Below, piece after piece: positions 6,800 through 14,182 of a DNA stretch of 18,196 nucleotides (its first letter is position 1; every line of letters begins with the position of its first letter). The position numbers and the translations under genes are program-made. Origin of the DNA: an uncultured Rikenellaceae bacterium (GTDB lineage: Bacteria; Bacteroidota; Bacteroidia; Bacteroidales; Rikenellaceae). Location of the stretch: NCBI GenBank assembly GCA_910588925.1, contig CAJURV010000043.1, positions 1 to 18,196 of the forward strand. The letters run 5' to 3'. The notes beneath the pieces were generated by a model. It was not told where the DNA came from and ran no database searches. It was given only the letters and a program-made list of their open reading frames with translations.

Positions 6800-7786
6800 T
6801 TAGCGTTTTTGGATCTGCGGTTCCCCGAATACGGCTTCGGCGATATTCTCTATGTTGTCCGCCTTACCCATTGTGTAGAAGTGTATCACCGGAGCTCCCG
6901 CCTCTTTGAGTTCGCGGCACTGTTCCACGGCCCATTCAACCCCTACCTTTCGCACCTGTGCGTTGTCTGTGCATCGTTCTACTCTACGGGCGAGTTCCTC
7001 GGGTATGTCTACGTGGAACGTCTGCGGGAGCACAGCCAGTTGCCTGAGCGTGGAGAACGGTTTGAGTGCGGGTATTATCGGCACTGCTATTCCCGCTTTA
7101 CGGCACCTCTCTACGAAGTCGAAATATTTGCCGTTGTCGAAGAACATCTGGGTTACTATGTAGTCCGCGCCGGTGTCTACCTTGCGTTTGAGCCGTTCTA
7201 TGTCGCACACGGCATTGGGGGCTTCGGCGTGTTTCTCCGGATAGCCGGCCACCCCTATGCAGAAATCTGTGGGGTGTACGCTGTCTACTTCGGCGTCTAA
7301 CATGCGTCCTTGGTTCATGGCTACTATCTGTGACACCAATTCGTCGGCATGCGAATGTCCGCCTTGTGTGGGACGGAAAGAGTGCTCGCCGCGGAGAGTG
7401 TCGCCTCTGAGCGCCAATACATTGTTGATCCCCATGAAGTTGAGGTCGATGAGCGCATCCTCTGTGTCGTACGCCGAGAAGCCTCCGCATATAAGGTGAG
7501 GCACCACCTCTATGCCGTAACGGGCCTGTATGGCCGCCGATATGGCTACCGTGCCGGGACGTTTGCTGGCTATGCGACGCTCGAGCAAACCGTCGGGACG
7601 CTCCACATATTTGACATCCTCACGGTGATATGTGACGTTGATGTAGGCCGGGTCGAACCTTTTGAGACGGTCGACTGTGGCGAACAGGGTGGTTATGTCG
7701 TCCCCTTTGAGTGGTGGCAGAAGCTCGAAAGCGAAACGGCATCGTCCCGCAGCCTCGGCCTCTTTTATTATGTCTATGACTTTCAT
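6800..7786 (-). CDS. metF: Methylenetetrahydrofolate reductase
   Basis: FAD enzyme reducing 5,10-methylene-THF to 5-methyl-THF, the methyl donor for MetH. From the ATG at 7786 it has 328 residues and starts MKVIDIIKEAEAAG, which I prefer over an in-frame ATG 21 nt upstream because the MKVID start fits Bacteroidetes MetF and is preceded by A-rich sequence. Visible motifs are the catalytic-Glu segment FAFELLPPLKG (Glu21), the flavin-site LALRGD (Asp129), GVAGYPEKH (178-186) and VTQMFFD (211-217). The C-terminal half has IPALKPFSTLRQLAVLP and HFYTMGKADNIENIAEAVF. It is somewhat longer than E. coli MetF (296 residues). It lies 134 nt after metH on the same strand, so the producer and user of methyl-THF are paired. 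A weak hairpin in that gap could attenuate read-through. Confidence 0.96.
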   Translation of the reverse strand: MKVIDIIKEAEAAGRCRFAFELLPPLKGDDITTLFATVDRLKRFDPAYINVTYHREDVKYVERPDGLLERRIASKRPGTVAISAAIQARYGIEVVPHLICGGFSAYDTEDALIDLNFMGINNVLALRGDTLRGEHSFRPTQGGHSHADELVSQIVAMNQGRMLDAEVDSVHPTDFCIGVAGYPEKHAEAPNAVCDIERLKRKVDTGADYIVTQMFFDNGKYFDFVERCRKAGIAVPIIPALKPFSTLRQLAVLPQTFHVDIPEELARRVERCTDNAQVRKVGVEWAVEQCRELKEAGAPVIHFYTMGKADNIENIAEAVFGEPQIQKR

Positions 7787-7920
7787 GTTTTCTCTGTTTG
7801 CCGGCATATATTAATGGAGCCGGTATAGTTTCTGATTTTGGTAAAAGGCCGGGTAGCAGTCAGCCGGCTGTGACCGTGTCACCGGAATATGGCGTTGAAT
7901 TTAAATTGAATCGGGTAGAT

Positions 7921-10900
7921 TTAGTCTTTTATCTCGAAGTAGCAGGCCTCCGGGTGGTCGAACATCAGTCCCGATATGCTCGACGGCGGGTTCATCATGC
8001 ACGACTCCGTAAGCGTTATGCCTGTGAGGCGTTCCGCATCGAGCAGGTCGAATAGTACCCGTTTTGCCGTATGGTCGGGACACGAGGGGTAGCCGAATGC
8101 CGGACGTATGCCGCGGTAACCGCCGCGTAGGAGCGTCTCGGCGTCGAAAGGTTCGTCGGGGGCGTAACCCCACTGATGCGTGCGCACCTCGTAGTGCAGC
8201 CATTCGGCGAGCGCTTCCGCCAGACGGTCGCACAACAGCCGCGTTATCATGGCGCGATAGTCGTCGCCCTCGGCTTCGTATCCTGTAATCATATCTTCGG
8301 CACCCAACCCGGCCGAAAGAGCGAAGAGGCCTACATATCCCTCCGGCGATACGAAGTCTGCCAAAGAACGGCAGAAACCCTCTCTGCCGGGTCTGTTCTG
8401 ACGCCCCAAGACAATCCGTCTTCCGTCTACTATTATATCGTCGTCTACCGCTCTGCACGGCACTATGGCCGATACGGCCCTGAGGCGCGGCACCCCCTCG
8501 AGCTCCATCCTGCCCAATACCTGCATGGTGTCGTCGTAGAGCCGTCGTGCCTCCTCTCCCTTTTCGGGGTGGTCGAATATGTCGGGATAACGCCCTTTGA
8601 GCTGCCATGCGGCGAAATATGTGGTCCAGTTTATCAGCTTCGCCACCTCTCCGAAAGGTATGTCGTCGTATAGTATCGTGCCTTTCACTACAGGCTCCGA
8701 CAGAAGCGATGCGTCGGGTTTGGGGGCGAGCTTGCGTGCTTCGTCGGGAGATAGGGCGGGACGTTTCGACGCCTCGTAGTCGTCGCGTAATTTTTGTTGC
8801 TCCTCCCTTATTCGTTTAACGGCATCCGGCCCCTTTTCGCTCAGCAGTTCGGTGAGCGTGGCGGAGCACGACGATGCGTCGGCCGTGCGTACCACGCAGT
8901 TGTCGTAGAGTGGGGCCAACCTGACGGCGGTGTGTATGTAAGAGGTGGTGGCGCCTCCCACCATGACGGGTACGTTCAGTCCTCTTTCGGCCGCAAGCCT
9001 TATCACCTTGCCCATCTCTTCTAGCGACGGGGTTATAAGGCCGCTCAGAATCACTGCCGAAGCCCCTGTCTCTACGGCGGTGTCTACGATCTTTTCTGCC
9101 GGCACCATCACTCCGAGGTCTATGATGTCGTAGCCGTTGCATGATAGCACCACCGACACTATGTTCTTGCCTATGTCGTGTACGTCGCCTTTTACAGTGG
9201 CTATCACCACTTTGCTACGGGTGTTTCCCGTGCGCTCGTCCGCCTTTATGTAAGGCTCGAGATAGCCTACCGCCGCTTTCATCACACGTGCGCTCTTGAC
9301 TACTTGAGGCAGAAACATCTTGCCCTCGCCGAATAGTCGTCCCACGCTCGTCATGCCGTCCATCATGGGGCCTTCTATGACGGCGAGCGGTGAGCCTGAC
9401 TTGCCCAGAGCCTCCATGACATCCTCCTCTATATGGGCGGTGATGCCGTGTAGCAGGGCGTACGACAGCCGTTCTTCCACACTCCCGCCACGCCACGTCT
9501 CTTCGGCATGTACGGCTGGTTTGTCTTTCCGCTCCGTCTGATCCTTGATACGTGAAGCCAGCTCCAGAAGACGTTCGGAGGCCCCCTCGTCGCGACATAG
9601 TATCACATCTTCCACTGCACGTAACAGTTCAGGGTCTATCTCTTCGTATAGGGGCAGTTGTGCGGCATTGACTATTGCCATGTCGAGTCCCGCGCGTATG
9701 GCGTGGTAGAGGAATACCGAGTGCATGGCCTCGCGTACCTTGTTGTTGCCGCGGAAGGCGAACGACAGGTTGCTGACGCCTCCGCTTATGCGGGCGTATG
9801 GCAGGTTCTCCTTTATGTAGCGTATGCAGCGGATGAAGTCGAGAGCGTAACGGTCGTGCTCCGCCATGCCCGTGGCTACGGTGAGCACGTTGGGGTCGAA
9901 GACTATGTCTTCGGCGGGGAAGCCGTCGGATGTGAGTAGGTCGTAAGCCCGGCGGGCTACCTCTGTTTTACGCTCGTAGGTGTCGGCCTGTCCCTGTTCG
10001 TCGAAGAGCATGACCACCGCCGAGCAACACATGGTGCGTATCTGGCGGGCACGCTCCAGGAATGTCTCCTCTCCCTCCTTGAGCGATATGGAGTTGACGA
10101 TGGGTTTGCCGCCCACGCATCTCATCCCCGCCGTAACCGTCTCCCACGACGACGAGTCGATCATGAAAGGGACGCGGGCTATGTCGGGTTCGGAAGAGAG
10201 CAACAGAAGAAACTCGCGCATGGCCGTCGGACCGTCTATCATGGCATCGTCCATACATATGTCGAGCACCTGTGCTCCGCTGTCCACCTGGGTGCGCGCC
10301 ACCTCTACGGCATCTGCGAAAGCCCCCTCCCGTATCAGACGGGCGAACTTGGCCGATCCTGCTACATTGGCTCTCTCGCCTATGTTTACGAAATTTATCT
10401 CCGGCGATATCACGAGCGGTTCCCATCCCGTAATGACGGTGCTATGATCCGAGCCCGGCAGAGGACGCACCGCAGCCTTTCCGGCCAGAGCGCATAACTC
10501 TTTTATGTGTTCGGGGGTAGTGCCGCAACATCCTCCCACTATGTTGAGCACCCCCTCGGCGAGCAGTGGACCTACGCATTCGCACATAATGCGGGGCGTG
10601 TGCCCGTAACGTCCGAATCCGTCCGGCAGTCCTGCGTTGGGATGCGCCGAAAGGGCACATGGCACTATCTGCGACATTCGCTTCAGGAGCGGTGCCATCT
10701 TCTCTGCTCCGAAAGAGCAGTTAAGCCCTATGGAGAGCAACCCTTCGGTATGGGCGAAAGTGTGGCAGAAAGCCTCCACCGTATGGCCCGAGAGTAGACG
10801 CCCGGCCTCGTCTGTGACACTTGCCGACAACATCAGAGGCAAACGTGCTCCACGGCTCCGCATCACCTTGTCGTAGGCGGAGACAGCGGCTTTGGCATTC

Positions 10901-11430
10901 AACAGGTCGAATACGGTCTCTATGAGTATTATATCGCATCCGCCGTCAGTGAGCCCCTCTATCTGTGTTATATATGCTCTCTCCAGTTGTTCGAACGTGA
11001 CGTTTCGGAACGCCGGACGCTCTACATCCGGCGACAACGAAGCCGCCTTGCCGGTAGGCCCTACCGATCCGGCTACGTAACGCTCCCCGAGGCCGCTCTC
11101 GTCTACGGCACGACGAGCCAGGCGGGCCGCCTCGAGGTTGATTTCGTAGACATACTCTTCCAATCCGTAGTCGGCCAGCGACACGGCATTGGCATTGAAT
11201 GAATCGGTGGTTATTATGTCGGCTCCGGCATCGAGATAACGGCGGTGTATCTCCGTTATCAGATCGGGGCGTGTGAGCGCCAGAAGATCGTTGCATCCGG
11301 CCAGCTCAACGCCCCGATCGGCGAATCGTTCACCGCGGAAGTCGGCCTCCGACAGGCCATAGCTTTGTATCATGGTGCCTAACGCTCCGTCGAGCACCAC
11401 CACCTTTCGGCTTAACAGTTCCTTTATCAA
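7921..11430 (-). CDS. metH: Cobalamin-dependent methionine synthase
   Basis: Transfers the methyl group of 5-methyl-THF to homocysteine through methylcobalamin. The 1169 residues carry all four modules. The homocysteine domain (about 1-320) has zinc ligands Cys238 in GLNCSFG and Cys301/Cys302 in GGCCGTT. The pterin domain (about 340-620) starts FVNIGERANVAGSAKFARLI. The cap and Rossmann B12 domains (about 645-870) carry DVHDIGKN with the cobalt-ligand His751 and SGLITPS. The reactivation domain (about 890-1169) has the S-adenosylmethionine motif GIRPAFGYPSCPDH (1107-1120). It ends at CYFEIKD, roughly 30 residues short of the E. coli protein; the sequence after the stop shows no continuation in frame, so the tail looks lost rather than frameshifted. 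metF lies downstream and the cyclotransferase gene 111 nt upstream. No promoter-like box is obvious before it. Confidence 0.98.
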   Translation of the reverse strand: MIKELLSRKVVVLDGALGTMIQSYGLSEADFRGERFADRGVELAGCNDLLALTRPDLITEIHRRYLDAGADIITTDSFNANAVSLADYGLEEYVYEINLEAARLARRAVDESGLGERYVAGSVGPTGKAASLSPDVERPAFRNVTFEQLERAYITQIEGLTDGGCDIILIETVFDLLNAKAAVSAYDKVMRSRGARLPLMLSASVTDEAGRLLSGHTVEAFCHTFAHTEGLLSIGLNCSFGAEKMAPLLKRMSQIVPCALSAHPNAGLPDGFGRYGHTPRIMCECVGPLLAEGVLNIVGGCCGTTPEHIKELCALAGKAAVRPLPGSDHSTVITGWEPLVISPEINFVNIGERANVAGSAKFARLIREGAFADAVEVARTQVDSGAQVLDICMDDAMIDGPTAMREFLLLLSSEPDIARVPFMIDSSSWETVTAGMRCVGGKPIVNSISLKEGEETFLERARQIRTMCCSAVVMLFDEQGQADTYERKTEVARRAYDLLTSDGFPAEDIVFDPNVLTVATGMAEHDRYALDFIRCIRYIKENLPYARISGGVSNLSFAFRGNNKVREAMHSVFLYHAIRAGLDMAIVNAAQLPLYEEIDPELLRAVEDVILCRDEGASERLLELASRIKDQTERKDKPAVHAEETWRGGSVEERLSYALLHGITAHIEEDVMEALGKSGSPLAVIEGPMMDGMTSVGRLFGEGKMFLPQVVKSARVMKAAVGYLEPYIKADERTGNTRSKVVIATVKGDVHDIGKNIVSVVLSCNGYDIIDLGVMVPAEKIVDTAVETGASAVILSGLITPSLEEMGKVIRLAAERGLNVPVMVGGATTSYIHTAVRLAPLYDNCVVRTADASSCSATLTELLSEKGPDAVKRIREEQQKLRDDYEASKRPALSPDEARKLAPKPDASLLSEPVVKGTILYDDIPFGEVAKLINWTTYFAAWQLKGRYPDIFDHPEKGEEARRLYDDTMQVLGRMELEGVPRLRAVSAIVPCRAVDDDIIVDGRRIVLGRQNRPGREGFCRSLADFVSPEGYVGLFALSAGLGAEDMITGYEAEGDDYRAMITRLLCDRLAEALAEWLHYEVRTHQWGYAPDEPFDAETLLRGGYRGIRPAFGYPSCPDHTAKRVLFDLLDAERLTGITLTESCMMNPPSSISGLMFDHPEACYFEIKD

Positions 11431-11541
11431 TGTGTCGGTTGAGTAAAATTCTTTCGGCTGTTTTTCGTACAGGCGACCGTAACGGGCCGTCGTATGTGAA
11501 ACGGTTAGCTTCGCACGTACGTTATTAGCGTTGCACTCGGC

Positions 11542-12354
11542 CTAACGAAACAGCTCTATCTCGAACATCTTGGGCCATCTCTTGCCCGTGACGTATATTT
11601 TCTTGCTTTCCGGATCGTAGGCTATGCCGTTGAGTACGTCGGTGGAGCGTTTGATGTCTTCGGGTTCTAACAGACCGTCGCACTCCACTATCGCCTCCAC
11701 GTATCCCGTGGCCGGGTCGACTATGAGCATGTTGTTGTAGCCGTAGACATTGGCCCATATGCGACCGTCTATCCACTCCAGCTCGTTGATGTTGAATACC
11801 GGACCGGCGGGGGTCGTCACGGCTATGCGTCTCTTGCGCCCGAACGTAACCGGGTCTATCTCGTAGATATATTGCGAACCGTCGCTCATGTACAGCTTGT
11901 GTCCGTCGTTGGTTATGCCCCATCCCTCGGTGTAGACGGTGTGACGGCCTATCTCATCGAGTGTGGCCGGGTCGAACAACAACACCTGATGTTCGCGCCA
12001 TGTGAGCATGTAGAGGGTGTCGTTGAGCACCGTTATCCCTTCGGCGAAGAATCGGTCGTCCACCTCTGTGCGTTTGACTGTCTTGAGGTCAGGAAACGAT
12101 AAGACCTCGATGAACGAGAGGCCGTATTCGCCGCTGCTTTCGTACAGCATGCCGTCATGAAACTCCAGCCCTTGCGTATATGTCTTGCGCGAGTGCGGTA
12201 AAACCTCCTTTACTCTGACGTTCAGCCTGCGGGGCTCGGGTTGCACGGCGGAGATGTGTCTTGCCGTGTCTTCGGCGTCGCTATCTCCGGCGCATGCGCA
12301 CGAGGTTACCACCGTAAGGGAGACCATCAAGGCGAGAATGACGCTATTTTTCAT
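11542..12354 (-). CDS. Glutaminyl-peptide cyclotransferase, lipoprotein
   Basis: Converts N-terminal glutamine of exported proteins to pyroglutamate with release of ammonia. The 270 residues are of the plant/bacterial five-bladed beta-propeller type, unrelated to the zinc animal enzyme. Visible family segments are YTQGLEF (59-65), MLYESSGEYG (69-78), EGITVLND (105-112), EGWGITNDG (143-151), MSDGS (156-160), NELEW (190-194), DVLNGIAYD (239-247) and TGKRWPKMFEIE (256-267). The N-terminus is a lipoprotein signal with lipobox VTS-Cys19. The residues after Cys19 (ACAGDSD) lack the acidic patch linked to surface export in Bacteroidetes, so a periplasm-facing anchor is likely. Its start codon lies inside the end of manC (11-nt overlap), so the two are very probably co-transcribed and translationally coupled. 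Confidence 0.93.
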   Translation of the reverse strand: MKNSVILALMVSLTVVTSCACAGDSDAEDTARHISAVQPEPRRLNVRVKEVLPHSRKTYTQGLEFHDGMLYESSGEYGLSFIEVLSFPDLKTVKRTEVDDRFFAEGITVLNDTLYMLTWREHQVLLFDPATLDEIGRHTVYTEGWGITNDGHKLYMSDGSQYIYEIDPVTFGRKRRIAVTTPAGPVFNINELEWIDGRIWANVYGYNNMLIVDPATGYVEAIVECDGLLEPEDIKRSTDVLNGIAYDPESKKIYVTGKRWPKMFEIELFR

Positions 12355-13429
12355 GTCCGTCGTTGTTAATCATATCCACCCATGTGCGGATGTCCTGCTC
12401 GCGGCTGCGACGGCATACCAGCAACGTGTCGCCGCCCTCTATCAGTATATATCCGTCCAAGCCGTCTATTATAGCCCGTTTGCCTTCCGATAGCTTTATG
12501 ATGGAGCCTTTGACGTCGCTCAGTAACATATTCCCGGTTTTACCGCCGGTGACGTTGCCAGTGGCATCTTTGTCGGCCATGGCGTAGAGCGAGCCCCAGG
12601 TGCCTATGTCGGACCATCCGAGGTCGGCACAACGTACGCATACGTTATCGGCATGTTCCATTATGCCGTAGTCTATGGATATGTTGGGGCATTCGGGGTA
12701 TATGGAGTCGATGTATTCCTGTTCGCGGTCGGTGAGGTAGAGGTCGGCGCCGTCGGCGAAGAGGGTCTCTATCTCCGGCTGGAACCGCTCGAACGCTTTT
12801 ATTATCGACGGCACGCTCCATACGAATATGCCGGAGTTCCATAGAAACTCGCCTGTAGAGACGAATACTTCGGCCATTTTGAGGTCCGGTTTCTCGGTGA
12901 AGAGTTTTACGCGGTGCAGCGAATCGTCGCCGCGCAAGGCTTCGCCTTTCTGTATGTAGCCGTAGCCGGTCTCGGGACGGGTAGGGGTGACGCCCACCGT
13001 TACGAGCACGTCGTTGTTTTCGGCGAAATCCATGGAGTCGGATATGACTTTCTCGAACTCCGTCTGCTTGAGTATCAGGTGGTCGGCAGGGGTGAAGGTG
13101 ACTACCGCCGACGGGTTGACCGAAGCTATGCGGTGTATGGCGTAGGCTATGCAGGGAGCCGTGTTACGACGCATGGGCTCGCACAGCACCTGGCTCTCGT
13201 TGAGTTCTGGAAGTTGTTCCAGCACTAAAGATTTATAGCGTTGGCTGGTGACCACCAGAAAATTTTCGGGGGGTATCATCGGGGCGAAACGGTCGAATGT
13301 GAGCTGTATGAATGTACGGCCTACGCCCATTACGTCGATGAACTGTTTGGGACGCTCCTCACGGCTTAACGGCCAGAAACGACTGCCGATGCCGCCGGCC
13401 ATGATTACGCAATATCTGTTTTTGTTCAT
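12344..13429 (-). CDS. manC: Mannose-1-phosphate guanylyltransferase
   Basis: Makes GDP-mannose from GTP and mannose 1-phosphate, the precursor for mannose and, through GDP-fucose, fucose in capsule, LPS and protein glycans. The 361-residue protein is the short, single-domain type without the C-terminal isomerase domain. The nucleotidyltransferase signature is clear: AGGIGSRFWPLSREERPKQF (11-30), CEPMRRNTAPCIAYA (83-97), FTPADHLI with the metal-binding Asp, ETGYGYIQKG, FTEKPD and WNSGIFVW. The ATG at 13429 gives the family N-terminus directly and lies 16 nt after a promoter-like box. It is the first gene of the minus-strand run leading into the cyclotransferase and perhaps metH-metF. Placement next to the cyclotransferase suggests a loose cell-envelope theme only. 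Confidence 0.95.
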   Translation of the reverse strand: MNKNRYCVIMAGGIGSRFWPLSREERPKQFIDVMGVGRTFIQLTFDRFAPMIPPENFLVVTSQRYKSLVLEQLPELNESQVLCEPMRRNTAPCIAYAIHRIASVNPSAVVTFTPADHLILKQTEFEKVISDSMDFAENNDVLVTVGVTPTRPETGYGYIQKGEALRGDDSLHRVKLFTEKPDLKMAEVFVSTGEFLWNSGIFVWSVPSIIKAFERFQPEIETLFADGADLYLTDREQEYIDSIYPECPNISIDYGIMEHADNVCVRCADLGWSDIGTWGSLYAMADKDATGNVTGGKTGNMLLSDVKGSIIKLSEGKRAIIDGLDGYILIEGGDTLLVCRRSREQDIRTWVDMINNDGHEK

Positions 13430-13445
13430 AAAAATACTATTTATG

Positions 13446-13453
13446 CAAAGGTA
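13446..13453 (-). promoter_or_regulatory. Probable manC promoter (-7 box)
   Basis: On the minus strand TACCTTTG matches TAnnTTTG and lies 16 nt upstream of the manC ATG. A TTG-containing stretch about 20 nt further upstream could serve as the -33 element. Confidence 0.5.
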
Positions 13454-13920
13454 ACTCTTTACAAGTTAAAATACAAGGATTGGACGGGGAGTATGTTCCC
13501 ATTTTTGGTAAACCGCATTCGTTTTTCCGTGGGGCGATGGTTGATACGGAGCTTCGTTATCTTGTGTCATTACTTGCCCGGTGCGGCAGGGTATAGCCTG
13601 TTGCGGCGATTGTGTCTCGAGAATGGCGGACAAATAAGCGGAGAGCGCTTTACTCAGGCGTGTCGCTTATGTGTGGATGTTTTACAGTGTTTGCGGTTTG
13701 CGAGGCGTTAGGGTTTGTTTTGTCTTGACGGTATGCGTATATCAGTTGCGTTTGTGTATCTGTCGGGGTTCCGCAACCGCCTGGCCCAAATTAAGTAAGG
13801 CTAACATCCCCGATCCGAACAAAGCGAAACCCATACAATCCCAGCCATGTTAATCAAACAGCGGCCTATCTTTTAATACTTTGTACCGTCACGTCATTTC
13901 CTAAATACAAAAAATAACGC
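13454..13920. other. Gene-free divergent intergenic region
   Basis: About 470 nt between the divergent manC and btuB transcripts. Open frames of 60-72 codons lack recognisable domains and plausible starts. The middle part (13633-13740) resembles the first unit piece of repeat copy B; the flanks show nothing I can name. Confidence 0.5.
13633..13740 (+). repeat. Probable decayed fragment of the repeat family (copy D)
   Basis: AATAAGCGGA at 13633, TTTGCGAG at 13697 and GGTATGCG at 13730 match the same words in copy B at 3870, 3934 and 3967. The spacings are identical (64 and 33 nt). The sequence between the first two words is close to random, so this is an old relic if real. Confidence 0.45.
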
Positions 13921-13928
13921 TACATTTG
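13921..13928 (+). promoter_or_regulatory. Probable promoter (-7 box) of the B12 uptake operon
   Basis: TACATTTG matches TAnnTTTG. Transcription would start around 13934, directly at the first base-paired position of the riboswitch. Confidence 0.6.
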
Positions 13929-13934
13929 TCCCGC

Positions 13935-14095
13935 AATGGTTCTCTGTAAGAGATGAAAAGGGAATGCCGTGCGATTCGGCAACAGTTCCCGCTGCTGTAA
14001 GTCAGGGCCTTGAATAAGGTCGCGCGACAACCGGTCACTGAGCCTTGTGCTCGGGAAGACGTCGCCAATGCTGACGAGTCAGAAGACCTGCCATT
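13935..14095 (+). promoter_or_regulatory. Cobalamin riboswitch aptamer
   Basis: The closing stem P1 pairs AATGG (13935-13939) with CCATT (14091-14095). Following it are a small hairpin (TCTCT/AGAGA), an AAAAGGGAATGCCGTGCGATT core with the expected AAAAGGGAA start, CCCGCTGCTGTAAG, CACTGAGCC, CTCGGGAAGACGTCGCC, and the highly conserved B12 box AGTCAGAAGACCTGCC (14077-14092). Order and spacing fit the adenosylcobalamin-type class. It lies upstream of btuB, so high cobalamin is expected to lower btuB-btuG expression. Confidence 0.93.
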
Positions 14096-14099
14096 CGAA

Positions 14100-14170
14100 T
14101 GCGTTACGGCCTGCGGCGAATAGGCAAGGTAACTGGCCCACGGTCATGTTGTCTTTCTGCCGTATGCGCA
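14100..14170 (+). promoter_or_regulatory. Candidate expression-platform hairpin of the riboswitch
   Basis: TGCG-T-TACGGC (14100-14110) can pair with GCCGTA-TG-CGCA (14159-14170) over about 10 bp, enclosing 48 nt. It begins five bases after P1 and ends 12 nt before the btuB ATG, next to the A/G-rich initiation region. Its switching role is inferred. Confidence 0.4.
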
Positions 14171-14182
14171 AAGAGAGACACG

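Noticed and set aside
7848..7868. Possible terminator between metH and metF
   Set aside because: Only a 5-bp GCCGG/CCGGC stem with a weak CTTTTACC tail on the minus strand; too weak to call.
7921..11430. Frames of up to 235 codons opposite or offset to metH (for example 7901-8608)
   Set aside because: They are shadow frames of a clear coding sequence, Arg-rich and without domains.
11431..11541. Riboswitch before metH
   Set aside because: No B12 box or other known aptamer pattern is visible in these 111 nt.
13493..13711. 72-codon open frame in the manC-btuB gap
   Set aside because: It overlaps a probable repeat relic and has no promoter or family pattern.
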